From: Fistulifera solaris
Lineage: Eukaryota; Bacillariophyta; Bacillariophyceae; Naviculales; Stauroneidaceae
DNA: 64,000 nucleotides
NCBI GenBank assembly: GCA_030295235.1
Contig: AP026134.1
Span: 1,178,001 to 1,242,000, forward strand
Direction of reading: 5' to 3'
Shown here: positions 30,997 through 42,600 of the stretch, one piece after another
Numbering within the stretch: the stretch's first letter is position 1
Layout: each line of letters starts with the position of its first letter
The notes under the pieces: model-generated
Database searches by the model: none
What the model saw: the letters and a program-made list of their open reading frames with translations, nothing else
What the model was told of the DNA's origin: nothing
Made by a program: the position numbers and the translations under genes

Positions 30997-31208
30997 TCGG
31001 AGCGTTACTAAAGCATTAGCTAAAAATATACAAGGAGTACCGAACGGATCCTCATGGTTGTTCTTGCGAAAACTGCTTTTCTCTCCTTTCCACACTCCAC
31101 TCTCCACTTTTCGCAACAAACAACAACACTATGCCGGCATGACGAATGCATGCAATGAGCTCGACTAACCATTCATATATATAGTCTCCCCCTTCATTAA
31201 TCAACAGA

Positions 31209-32165
31209 ATGAACAGCTATCCGTTTCGAAACGTGATACAACCCCTTCAACGCCGCCTTGATTTTCAGAATTGGCAAGATTATCCGCAATTTGCATCGAA
31301 TCAGGTCGGTCAAGTCCTCTCATTGGTTAGTCTGACACTCTTTTATCATGTATCCTGACACCCACTCGATTTTGTCACTATGTAGTCCCTCGGTCGAGTG
31401 GCGCTAATTGCTACTATCCTTGGCTTACTGTGGGGTGTCCATGCCGTCCTGAGTGTGCAATGCATTTGGGGTTATGTGATGTACGGCTCCAATTCTCTCA
31501 TGCTATGGCAATGGTCATCGTATATGCTATGTTTAACAACGTTTCATTTACTCGAATTCTTTGTCACGGCAATTTACAATCATCCCTCCGCTCTCTCAGC
31601 CGATTCCTTTCTCGTCAATCACTCGGCGGCCTATACCGCCGCCGCATTGACTTCTTGGACCGAATTCGCTCTACATCCTATCTTACCTTGGTCGAATCAC
31701 TTCTCGGTGAGCTGTGTTGGGTTAATTCTTCTGGGCATTGGGCAAATACTACGTTCCCTGGCGATGAAAACCGCGGCCAGTTCCTTTCATCACATGATTC
31801 AAATTCAACCACATCATACACTGGTAACAACGGGCATTTACAAATACTTTCGACACGGATCGTATGCCGGATTCTACTACTGGTGCTGTGGGACACAACT
31901 TCTACTGGGGAATTATTTGCATACGATAGCGTTTGCGATCGTTTGTTGGTCATTCTTTTCGAAGCGAATACCTTACGAAGAAGAATTACTTTGTCGCGAA
32001 TATCCACATGAGTACCCTAACTATTGCGCAAAAACATGGATTGGGATTCCTTTCATTCGTAGCTTTGGTTTAGAAAAGTATCACAGGAAAGAGCGTGAGT
32101 CGTCCCTGGGGAAAGGCAATCCGGCAGCCTCCTCCAAAGCAAATGTCACTCCCAAGAGTAATTAG
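31209..32165 (+). CDS. STE14: isoprenylcysteine carboxyl methyltransferase (ICMT/Ste14)
   Basis: Two exons, 31209-31325 and 31386-32165, with a 60-bp GT-AG intron, give 298 aa. Several membrane segments (LIATILGLLWGVHAVLSV and later ones) precede the conserved catalytic end: HHTLVTTGIYKYFRHGSYAG, then YYWCCGTQLLLGN, then RIPYEEELLCREYPHEYPNY. The HxLVTxGxY...RHxSYxG and RIxxEE...EYxxY motifs bind S-adenosylmethionine and the prenyl-cysteine substrate. The enzyme methylates the C-terminal farnesyl- or geranylgeranyl-cysteine of CaaX proteins such as Ras/Rho GTPases on the ER membrane. Divergent from the atlastin gene, also an ER membrane protein, over 282 bp. Confidence 0.93.
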
Positions 32166-32593
32166 TTAACCACTTTAATTTTCTTGCGCTCTAGTCACAG
32201 CTAGAGGGTGACAAGAAGCTGATAAACTAATACGGAGTAAGTAAGAGAATTTCATTGTCGCCAAAATCGGATGTTGCAGTAACCAATGAAGAACCGTTTG
32301 TCGGTCCCGCTTGGTGAGACCCGAAACAATGTCAAAGCACTTATTGTTGATATCCTTGACGTCAGCCAACGACACTTTATGGTGGGGGAATTGAGAATTC
32401 GCCACAAAACTCGCGCGTCTACAGAACACGCATCTTTGCCGACTTCTATTTCAAGACGAGACAAAAAACATCATAGAAGAAAAGTAAATTCAATCAGTTC
32501 ATGGTACTCAACTCAGATTCAATCTAATTAGCAGGCCTTTTGCGGAAGAAGGTAGACGACGAAGAAGAAAAAGAAGAGCGACGGCATCGTGCC
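32166..32593. other. intergenic region, nothing recognised
   Basis: 428 bp between ICMT and the LRR gene. Short frames on both strands (32175-32464 minus, 32286-32531 plus) look like chance. Confidence 0.4.
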
Positions 32594-34908
32594 ATGATGG
32601 GAAGCGCGTGCTCGAGTCATTCCGAAACGAACCACCATCATTCTATGAATCGAAGTGCGCGGGGTCGCGCTGCGGTACGTCGTATAGCATCTTTTTCTTT
32701 CGCTTCGTATCCTATCGCAGAAGTGATCTCACAATGTTGTTTCATCAGCAACTGGCAAATGGAGCTGATGACGATGAAACGATGCAGTGGCACAGCTCAA
32801 AACGACATGCTGTAGTTCATGAGGTAAGATGTAAGATGCTGAAACGACGTGTTTTGACACTAAAGTGCTTCTCATACAAACATCTTTGCTTCAAAGGTTC
32901 CAAACCACTGGATTGCGACTCTCTTCCCCGTCACAAACAACTTTATCGATCACGGAGACGGTACGTCTTCACCAAAATCACTTGCTACATTAGCTGCGGA
33001 AGCCGTGTGTCGTAATCTAGCCACGAGTACTGTTCCTCTTCCAGGCCCGCTTCCGCCAGATGTGGTGGAGGAACTCACGACCACACTACGAATGACACTG
33101 GCGTACAATCCGACTACATTAGAAGCGTTTCAAGACAATGAATGGATGCACCTAGATCTTTCGCAGGTGCGGAACTCGGTGACAGATGAATGGATTCATC
33201 GTTTCTTAGGAGGGCGGATCAAGCGCTCCATTCAAGATACATCACCTACTACTGCTTATTTGAAACATTTGGATTTGAGCGGCTCACAGATCACGGACGA
33301 AGGTCTTTCGGCGATGGGTAGGATGGTGTTTTTAGAGACTGTCGTGCTAGATCAGTGCCATTACCTTATGGGGAGTGAGGACTGCAGAGCCTTTCATGTG
33401 TTTGCCAGTCCGCGTCTACAGTCTGTGTCGCTACAAGATTGTCGTCGTCTGGAGGATGCTGCAGTGCTAGCTTTGTCATTGTATGGTCGCGACAGCTTGC
33501 GCGCTTTGAATCTCTCTGGATGCCGTTGCCTAACCGATCAATCCTTAGTTGCCTGTGGCACTATGTGGCAGCTGGAATCACTGCAACTGGAAGCATGTGA
33601 CATGATTACAGACGCCGGATTGGAGCGTTTACATCATTTGGAACTGGCCGAACTGAATTTGGGGTGGTGTACAAAGATATCGGATCGAGGCATGGAACTT
33701 TTGCTCCAACAGCACATGCCGCTACAGCGTTTGCGAGTAGCCCGCTGTCGTATGCTGAAGCAGCCCGAATGGCTTTACTTGATTTGTAGCACTCTAAGTG
33801 ACTTGGATCTCACAGGGTGTTTACAACTGTCGAGCTCATCATTGGGAAAGACATTGCAAGGGTTGCCTCATTTGCTTCACCTGGATGTCTCTCATATTCC
33901 GGGAATCATGTAAGCCTTAATTGCTAGTGAATTGCGAGGTTCTTTGGTTCTTTTTCTCATATCTCATCGTGTTGCAGCCGTTCTGGCTGGCAAGGAAGGG
34001 TTCCAAAGCTACAAACGTTGGTGTTAAGCTATTCGGCTGTTCGTGACTCTCATTTAACCAAATGGTCAGACTTCCGGGAGCTAGTCGAATTGAATCTGGA
34101 TTCCTGCTCCAACGTAAGCGATAGTTCCTTACGACATTTGGTATCAGCCGCTCCAAACTTGCAACGTCTTGTTGTGGCAGATTGCGCTATTAGCGACGGT
34201 GGAATGGTCCATATTGCTAAATTCAAACAACTGACGCATCTAGATCTGTTCTACTGTCAGATTTCGAATCGCGGCTTAAGATGTTTGTCGGAATTGACTA
34301 ATTTGCAAGTGCTGAGCATCGATAGTAGGGATGTAACAGATTCCGGACTGATATATCTTCAAAACATCAAACAATTGGTCCAGTTGGACTTGTTCTCCGG
34401 TCACGTCACAGATCGAGGTTGCCAATATTTGTCTCATCTTACAAGCCTAGAGTCACTCGCACTCTGTGGCGGAGGCATAGGCGACATAGGCTGCGAATAT
34501 CTTTCCAGACTCATTCGCTTACAACACTTAAATCTATCGGAAAATGAGGATATAACCGATCAAGGCATTGCTCACTTCAAAAGCTTGTCGCAACTGAGGT
34601 CTTTGAATATAAGTCAGACTTCTGTCACCTCGGTCATGCCGCTGGCTTCTTTGAAGCAATTGCAGTCTTTGAGTGTATATGGCTGTCGTGGTATGGCAGA
34701 TCTTCACTCTCTCGAAACGAAGCTCCCCAAATTACGTTGCCTGCGATATTCAAACACCACCCCGGAAGAGGGTATGATGTTAGTCGATCCGGATGATTGT
34801 AAGGAAGATTATTCGGACGACGATGGCGATATACTGCTCGATGATGGGGACGATGATGAATATTCCAATCATGATGCCCCGGTGGGGTTACAAAGAAGAG
34901 ATCTTTGA
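32594..34908 (+). CDS. leucine-rich-repeat protein (AMN1/FBXL type), four exons
   Basis: My model has exons 32594-32674, 32749-32823, 32897-33909 and 33978-34908, with introns of 74, 73 and 68 bp, all GT-AG and all in phase, giving about 699 aa. A conserved region before the repeats reads PLPGPLPPDVVEELTTTL. Then follow about 18 LRRs of the Cys-containing F-box type (LKHLDLSGSQITDEGLSAM, LRALNLSGCRCLTDQSLV, and later LTHLDLFYCQISNRGL). The tail is strongly acidic (Asp-rich). No F-box was found at the N-terminus. Such LRR solenoids mostly recruit partners or ubiquitin-ligase substrates. Exon 1 is the least certain: translation could instead start at 32734 in exon 2's frame. Confidence 0.8.
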
Positions 34909-35003
34909 TGATATCATCATAAGTTCTGGTAATACTGTTTATATGAAAGGTACATGCTGATTACGGTAAATAAGAGAGCTTTGCAATAATCGCCGTCCTT
35001 GCG

Positions 35004-35763
35004 TTACACTTGAAAATGCGAACTCCCCGTGTTTGTCAAGCCACCTCGCGATCGTTTCTGACGACGCAAATAAGCTGCTCCATGACTTGCTAATCCGCTT
35101 GCCGCAACTTCGAGCAAAGTATCCGTACTCGTCATTGAAGACGAAAGTTCGTAATGTTTCCAGTACTGCTTATCTTGCTCTTTGACGTCTTCAAAATAGT
35201 TCGCTTGTTGCGCCAGCGCTTCTTGCGCCTTGGCAGTCATTGCTCTCCAATACCGCACTTGTCCAAGCAATGAATTCACATCCGGAACATCTCTACTCAA
35301 TCGACAATCAGTCCAGTACAACGCTTGAGTCTTCTGACAGAGTTGACCGCCAATGGCTCCCGCATACATCAATGAGATCAAAATAGGCTCTACATCTTCC
35401 ATCTCCAGGGCCTCTCGCACAATTGAATAAGGTAATGAGACCTTGTTGTGCGGTAGTAGCGACAACACCGTCAATTGTTTCCAGTTTATAGGCTTGCGAA
35501 TCGTTTAATGACAGCAATTGTGTTTGATTTTGAACGTAGTCTTTCCATACCCCAAATGAAAACAACCGCAATGTATTTCGGATATCATCCGACGGATTCT
35601 CAATGACTTGTAACAGTTCATTGTAGCCAGCGAATAAATCGGAGTGACTCAGGACCTTTGACACAATCGCACGCACCGACGCTTCGGGAGCGCCCTTGGC
35701 TGCCTCCATGAAGGGCTGTATCAAAGTCGACAAGTTTGTTTTGCGCTCGATCGGTGATACCAT
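35004..35763 (-). CDS. CSN7: COP9 signalosome subunit 7 (PCI domain), one apparent frameshift
   Basis: Two overlapping minus-strand frames form one protein of about 252 aa. The first, from ATG 35763, has FMEAAKGAPEASVRAIVSKV and the helical repeats of a PCI domain up to SQAYKLET. The second continues LTVLSLLPHNKVSLPYSIV, the winged-helix half, then IGGQLCQKTQALYWTDCRLS, which aligns with the CSN7 segment [21 protein letters not shown] of animals. A helical tail follows. CSN7 binds CSN5/CSN6 in the complex that removes NEDD8 from cullins. The phase change is near 35473-35476; removing one A from an AA pair (minus strand) restores KLETLTVLSLL, so this is probably a sequence error. Confidence 0.85.
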
Positions 35764-36791
35764 CTTAGTTCTATTTCAATATCTTGATATGACGAGGAGG
35801 TTAAAGAGTTATGAAAGCAAAGGAATGCAATGATACCGCAAATAAACAAACGGCGAACGGTAAACATTAATCGTTACATAGTCACACCGTTACCACACAT
35901 TACCAAAATCATACTCCGGAGTCCGGAGTAAATCGTCGCGTCTCGTGCACGTGTTTGTGTTTCATCAGTCATCAGTCATCAGGTCTTCACCATACCACCG
36001 GGTCCCCCTCCGTCAATAATTTCCCTACGGCGCTAACGTGAAACTTTCGCAGGGCTTTGAAGCATCGCATTTTGCCTCATTTTTGTATGTTGAGCGCCAT
36101 AGCATCTCGACATTTGGCTATTTGCTATGCAAAGCATAGGTGGATGACCATGAAATTATGACCATGATGCAAATGAAGCGTAAAAGGTGTCGTTGTTAAG
36201 CTATGCCACATCCGGGTACCCCCATATCGATAAATTTCTTACGGCGGCAACGTGGTAATTGCGTAGATTATCGAAGCATCGCAACATTTTGCACTTGTTT
36301 GCGCTTCGAGCGAAAAAGGACATCGCACATCGCTCATGGCTTTTTGGGATGGGATTTAGCAAGTGGTAAAAGCACAACAGGATTGACGCTTTAGACTACC
36401 AGGTAGTCTCGTCTAAGAGAGGTCAATTTTCTTTTTTTCTTCATCTTTCCCAACCTGAATTTTCTGTCGCAAAGCCTGAAGCTAATTGCGGATTCAGAAA
36501 CTCTTGTGTTTAGGGAAAGGCTTTCCGTTCGTGAAGTTTCTGGCGAACTTTCAATTTCTCGGCTACTCTTTTCCAAATAGTTATTTTCGACTCTCTTGTG
36601 TTTAGGGAAAGGCTTTCCGTTGTGAAGTTTCTGGCGAACTTTCAATTTCTCGGCTACTCTTTTCCAAATAGTTATTTTCGACTTGGAGGACGAAAGGAGT
36701 ACCCCGCATCTTTGCCTTCCGCCGCACCGCAACCACCCCCTGTCTTTTCTCGTTCCTTTCATTCCTAGAGAAATATGGCAGCCATTTCAAG
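35764..36791. other. intergenic region with two repeat systems and a 17-bp palindrome
   Basis: 1,028 bp, no gene. It holds a pair of diverged ~100-bp direct repeats (35998-36100 and 36214-36312), a 17-bp perfect palindrome AGACTACCAGGTAGTCT at 36393-36409, and a nearly exact 92-bp tandem duplication at 36501-36683 (listed separately). A run of CATCAGTCATCAGTCATCAGG lies near 35965-35985. Confidence 0.5.
36501..36683. repeat. 92-bp tandem duplication upstream of the 684-aa gene
   Basis: Unit 1 is 36501-36592 and unit 2 is 36593-36683. They are identical by eye except for one missing C in unit 2 (CCGTTCGTG versus CCGTTGTG). Each unit contains GGAAAGGCTTTCC, a 13-bp inverted repeat. Near identity implies a very recent duplication. 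Confidence 0.9.
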
Positions 36792-38846
36792 ATGATTCGC
36801 GCTGGAACGATCCAGGAACCCTTCGAAAGCTCACGTGAGCTTTCAAGACGGTATCGCGTTAGGAGATGCGGTTACGGGCCTCAGCGAGCGAGGTGGGGAC
36901 ATGGTCATAATCAACACTTCATCTTCTCGAATGCTTACATCAGCGAGGATGCTTCTTTCCATTCGGGTCTCCCTGCTATTTCAAAGAAGGTTCCCTTTTC
37001 GTCGCAATGGAAATACAGAAAGCTGAGCGGTGATGATACGGTCTCTTTAATCAATTCTTCGATAGAAAGTGACGACATGGTGTGGTCGGGCATGTTAACA
37101 AATCATCATCGTTTCTTGCCGGCACTTGATCTCTATGACAATGCGAACAAGCAAGGCAAGATGGCTAAGATGTGGAGCCTCGCTTGTCTATTGAATTGTC
37201 CTCGACAGAAACGAGTTCCCGCGACTTCGTTTCCGCCTGAAATGTACCATCAGGATCGTAGCTTATCTATGTGTAATGTTTCAGCATCTCGCTCCTTTGA
37301 TGATGAACCGTCCCGGATAGAATCGTCTTCGCACTTCGATTTTGAAGCTTTGGAGTTACAACCGCAGATTGCTACGTTCAATAGTACTATCTCGCTCTTT
37401 GAGAGCTATGTGTTTGAAACAAGCATGTACTCGGATGATCTGTTCCCAGAATCGGATGAACATTTTCCGAACAGCGGCAACAGTTCCCAATGTTCAGTCA
37501 GCGAGGTCGTAAAAGAACAGCACGAATTCGCACAAATGCTAGAATTTTGGCGAAAACAAGCGCAAGAGACTGTCGAGAAACACGGTAGGAATGAGAAGAT
37601 GGCTGATGAAGTGATGGAGGACAAGGAACATCCATGGGACCGAATTGCCGGCGGCGAGATTTCCATCGGACGTACGCATCACCAGCGTGTCGTGGTGAAA
37701 GAATTTACAAGTAGTACGCTTCCAGCAGATATTACCACGTGCTGCGAACAGGTCAGACGGCCTTTGTCTCTAGACCACACGCAACCATCTAGCTCAATGA
37801 ATGGTGATCACAAGAATATGGCTGCCTGTGAACAGGCGGCTGAAACACAGAACACTAATGATGCCACTTTCGGTAGAATTGCCGTTTTGTCAGCATGCGA
37901 CAACGTTACGCTCGAGAACTCTGTGGGGGAAATGAAAACCGTTAACGCGATTGCTTGCGTGCAACCCTTGCTGACATCTAATGCGATGTCAGTGGCTAAA
38001 ACGGGACACGTGGCTGAAAGTACTGTTGCCTGCAATAATCCTGGAGATGACAACGGACAAAACAAAGAAAATAGTACAGAGCTGGATAGAGATCTTATCT
38101 GTAAGCGCTCAAGGAGTCACATCGAAAATCTGATCATGTTCTGGAACAAGTCAGAGCCAAAACGTTTGGGAAAGGCGCGAGGCTCCGTTTCAAACGAGGA
38201 AGCGAAAGATGAAAAAAGACCATTTCCGTGTACAAGTAATTTTCAAACGGAATTGCTGTCAAGATTGACAGCAGGTCGCATTCAATCAGGCCATCGCCAT
38301 GGCCATACAAGTCCCTCAACACTTCACGAGGAAGATTGGATTTCAAGACTGACAGTTTCTCGGACGCGACAGAGTGAGCATTCTCCAAAATCCGCTTGCT
38401 CGGAAACCACGTCCACCGCACGCCAGGTACCTGCTTTGACCCAATCTCTTGAAAGCGATTCGCAGCAGAAGGAACAACTTCAAAAAGCACCTCTTGAAGA
38501 AGAAGCCATGATGTTCTGGAGTCCTCGTCTTTTTGACCATTCGAACGCATCTGAGAGTTCTAGTGTATCTACTATTCACCGGGAAGCTTACTCGTTGTCA
38601 TCAGGGAAGAGTGACTCAACAGTTTCTTGGTTCGGCATGGTCGGCATGGACGCTGTATCCGATGACAGTTCGCTTCGTAGACGACTAAAAAACTACAAAG
38701 CCGAAAACGATCCAGAAGATGCGGATTTCGACGAAAGTCGACAGCGCATTTCGCCACCATTGATGTTGGAGGATATTGATAATCTCGTAACCCAACTTTC
38801 GAAGGACTATGTCGATGCACTTTCTGGTCTTGAGGTCACACGGTAA
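36792..38846 (+). CDS. hypothetical 684-aa Ser/Glu-rich protein
   Basis: A long uninterrupted frame from an ATG. No domain or membrane segment recognised. It is rich in Ser, Glu, His and Thr. Three short aromatic motifs recur: MLEFWRKQAQE (about residue 250), LIMFWNKSEP (about 445) and AMMFWSPRLF (about 570). Between the last two, a related pair LLSRLTAGRIQSG and WISRLTVSRTRQSE recurs. This suggests decayed internal repeats or repeated peptide-docking motifs. The first ~15 codons overlap a 20-bp palindrome with a CACGTG core (36825-36844), so the true start may be a later Met. Length and lack of stops support a real gene; function unknown. Confidence 0.6.
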   Translation: MIRAGTIQEPFESSRELSRRYRVRRCGYGPQRARWGHGHNQHFIFSNAYISEDASFHSGLPAISKKVPFSSQWKYRKLSGDDTVSLINSSIESDDMVWSGMLTNHHRFLPALDLYDNANKQGKMAKMWSLACLLNCPRQKRVPATSFPPEMYHQDRSLSMCNVSASRSFDDEPSRIESSSHFDFEALELQPQIATFNSTISLFESYVFETSMYSDDLFPESDEHFPNSGNSSQCSVSEVVKEQHEFAQMLEFWRKQAQETVEKHGRNEKMADEVMEDKEHPWDRIAGGEISIGRTHHQRVVVKEFTSSTLPADITTCCEQVRRPLSLDHTQPSSSMNGDHKNMAACEQAAETQNTNDATFGRIAVLSACDNVTLENSVGEMKTVNAIACVQPLLTSNAMSVAKTGHVAESTVACNNPGDDNGQNKENSTELDRDLICKRSRSHIENLIMFWNKSEPKRLGKARGSVSNEEAKDEKRPFPCTSNFQTELLSRLTAGRIQSGHRHGHTSPSTLHEEDWISRLTVSRTRQSEHSPKSACSETTSTARQVPALTQSLESDSQQKEQLQKAPLEEEAMMFWSPRLFDHSNASESSSVSTIHREAYSLSSGKSDSTVSWFGMVGMDAVSDDSSLRRRLKNYKAENDPEDADFDESRQRISPPLMLEDIDNLVTQLSKDYVDALSGLEVTR
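36825..36844. promoter_or_regulatory. 20-bp perfect palindrome with CACGTG core
   Basis: GAAAGCTCAC followed by GTGAGCTTTC is a perfect inverted repeat centred on CACGTG (G-box/E-box). It falls inside the first codons of the 684-aa frame as read here, which is unusual for a coding stretch and suggests either a downstream start or a site within the 5' leader. Confidence 0.5.
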
Positions 38847-39686
38847 ACATTACTTGATACAATAGGCATTTTAGTTGTACAATTGTATTTCGTAACTCTA
38901 AGACTAAGCTGAAAGCGTTGCAAGCCTGAGCACTTGCTTTGCGAATTCGAGTGAGTAGAATAACCCGACGCAAACGTTCGGTGTTCACAGTTATGCGATT
39001 CTGTTTGCTTTGCTAACTGATGAGTGATGAAGTGATGAACATTTCGTGATGCATCTAGTGCGTGATAAACATGGAACATGAATCACGATCGACCATGGTT
39101 GCTTGTCCAACAAAGCAGCGCTGAGGCTGACTAACCCTAACGCTTTTGGATGTCGATATCCGATAACTATTAAGTATCAAGGGGGTCCAAGTAATCTGTG
39201 ATCTGTAAAGAATATAGTAGTACTTGTACCCTAGTACTACTGACTCCCAACTCCCGACTGACTTTGTCACCAAGGAACGAAGAACAATTTGATCACAGAA
39301 ACCTATTTTATTTTACAGTAGCCTAGTCTTCTGAATAATTTGGAATAGGGACGTCAGAGTAGCTAGAGTAACTACCTGGTACCAGTAGGAAATTCTTTTC
39401 GTACAGCCCCAAGGGCCCAAGAAGGTCGCATGACTTGACGTCATAACTCCTTACAACAATGTCGATAGTTGGATACAAGAGGTCACGAAAATACGAAAGA
39501 CCTGACATAAAAAGTCAAGCACGTATGGCACGCAGAGGACGAACGACAAAAACGTTTTAATTTTCAAATGAGAGAATTGAAACTTGTAGTTCTCGACAAG
39601 CAGGATCTTGTCTTTCTCAAATAATTACTTTGCGCAAAGCCGTTTGTCAACCGCCGTTTGTCATCAATAACAAGGCGAAGCGTCAC
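38847..39686. other. intergenic region with one TACCTGGTACCAG site
   Basis: 840 bp between two co-directional genes. TACCTGGTA lies at 39373-39381, within a longer partial palindrome. The frame upstream of 39687 continues to 39630 without an ATG. No gene seen. Confidence 0.45.
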
Positions 39687-42600
39687 ATGCCGACACCACC
39701 GTTATCGACTGCTCTTAGTCAAACCGAGAACACTCAGATGCCTAAGCTTGCTACGTCCGATCAGACAGCGAGCACGATGTATGTGAGCGACGGCTCCGAA
39801 TCGAACGGTGACGATGACGTCTCGACGTCAAGCGACGAGGACTCTGAGAATTATTTACTCGAGCATCAGCGAGATGATGCGAGAATGCGAGCATCCCCGA
39901 CAGCTTACAACGTCGGTCTGCAGGCAGAAAGAAATGGTGTCAATGTTGCGCGACCGGACAACAAGATGCTTCGCTCGTCGGCTACTTCCTACGCCACAAG
40001 CTCATCAGAAGGCGACTCCAGTGATTTCTGTGACGATTCGGAATACGACGAGTTGCTAGATACTCTTCCGATTTCACTGGCTCGACGTAATACCAATCAA
40101 CTCCACCGTGGCACACTTTTCGGAATGAACCTTTTGTCGGGAAATACGAACGTCGGGGCGGAAAACACAAAGAAAGACGCTGATCACCCGCAAACTATAT
40201 CAAATGATAAATTTACAACCAACTTGTCGGATCACTTGGAAAAGACACAAGAGCTAAAAGTCTTTGACGCCGAAATTGGGTCTTCGATCATGATCTCTCA
40301 AGAGGACTTGGACGAAAGCGTTTCATCATCGTATAGTGATGCGAGCGATAGCGAGGAGGACAGTGAAGGCAGCATGTCGGAATACGACGCATTGATGGAA
40401 ACTATGCCTACTCATACAGCAGCAACTACTATGTCCTCGCTGCAGCTGCAGCGAAATACGCAAGCACCGGAGCAGTCGGTCACTCCTATGCCTGTTTCGG
40501 AAGGATTGGATTTGACAATGCTGATGAATCTTCGCTCAGAACTCGAAAAGGTCGGCCACATGATTGTTGAGAAAAAGGAAGGAGAAAAGTTTTTGAGACG
40601 TGCGCATATATTGGCATCGATCAATATGCTTGCTGCATACATTCCAGCTTGTGTCGTGGATCATCTCAGTCAAGAGATCCGTGAAGCCATTGCAAAGGAA
40701 ACTGATCGAGTCGAGAGCTGCAACATGTCCATGGGATCCAATACGGACTCATCGCTTTTACCATCCGAGCAAATAGAGACATCCCGTCGTTTTCGCACGA
40801 TTAGAGATATCGGCCCACTACGACAAGACAGCGAGGACGAAGACGATGATGACGATGATAATACCGACGGTCGTAGCAGCAGTGGACTGAAACTGAATCT
40901 TCCTTCCAACCTCGTGAACAAGTCTGGAAGTTCTGGTGGTTCGAGCTCTAAATCTTTGGATAGGTTCTTGGAGAAGGAAGGCGAGAGAAGAATGTCAATT
41001 TCTTACAACGAAAGTCGACCTGTCGCTGTTGCTGATGAGAAATTAGATGCCTTGCCTGCTGCAGCGCAATTTGAGGGTGCCGTCATGTTTGTTGATGTCT
41101 CGGGCTTCACAAAGCTAGCAACCGTGCTTGATCCGGAAAGCTTGTCAAAAGTAATCAATTCATACTTTCAAATGATTGTGAACAAAGTCCATGAATATGA
41201 CGGGGATGTTCAGAAGTTTGCCGGCGATGCACTATTCGCAGAATGGAGAGTAACCGAGAAACGAGGATTGCACCAGTGTGTTGGGGAATCAGCGGCTTGC
41301 GCTGCTAGTATGGTTAAAAGTTGTGCAAACTTTCCGGTCCTTGGACTCATAAGTGCGGTTGAGGCTGTTAATGCAGCAGTCACCAGCCTCAATATTCACG
41401 TCGGCTTAGGTGTTGGACGAATGACAGGAGTACACGTTGGTAATAATAGCTATCGCCGCGAATACTTGTACATTGGTCAATCAATTTTTCAAGCGACAGA
41501 CGCATGCAATAGAGCGAGCTTGGGTCAAGCTATGGCTTCACAACCGTTTATCGATATTCTTCAATGCATTTCACCACAAGCCATCGACATAGACGAACGT
41601 AATTGTCTAGTTGCGACTCCAGAGGGATCATTGTACGATCTTTCAGAATATAGTAAAAGGGTTCTTGTTCGAAATGCGAGGTCGAGAGGTGTTACCGATA
41701 AAGTAGAAGGCCTTCAGGAGGAGGCTTTGATGGAGTACCGAAGATTAATGTCGCTTTACGTGCATCCTGTGGTTGTAGCCAACGACATCGCTGTTTCGGA
41801 TGGGAGCATTGCTGCGAAAGCCACTGTCGATACAAAGGAGAGACACATGGAAGAGGCTGAAATGCGAAGTGTCTACGTTATGTTCATCAACTTGATACTT
41901 CCATCGCACCTGGCCTCCCTCTCCGGTGATTTGAACAAAGACGCTGAACTAATTCATTTGCTAAACGATACGATGAATTTAGTTTCCAGCAAGCTAGAGC
42001 AATACAGCGGCCACTTGCGACAATTCATTGTGGATGACAAAGGATTTGTTATGATCGCTTCCTTTGGTCTCCGCGGATCAACGTTTCCGAATATGGTGTC
42101 GGAAAGAGCCCTACCTGCAACATTTCTTGTTTACCAGTCTCTAAAGATGGAACTTGGTCTTGAAGTGCGAATCGGCGCGACGTTTGGAGATGTGTATTGT
42201 GGTGCCATTGGAGGAGATAAACGTCATGAATACGCAATGCTTGGGCCTTCGGTTAATTTAGCGGCTCGATTGACACATTCCACCGACAATGCAGGCATAC
42301 TAGTCGATAACTCCGTGCGTCAGCTTGCTTCTCAGGCATTTGGCTTCAACGCGCTGCCCTTCATCAACGCCAAAGGATATTCTGAACCAGTGCCCATATT
42401 TGAACCATATAGACGAACCGAGAGGAGATGGGGCGCACCTGAACCGCACTTTGTTGGTCACAGGGCTTCCATCGAGAATTTGTGCCATACGTGCAATGAC
42501 ATGGCTGATTCTCGTCCAATTGCGTCCAAGCTCGGGTTGGTTACGGGTGAAAGTGGTATGGGGAAATCGACATTTCTTGTTCATTGCATTGATCAAATCA

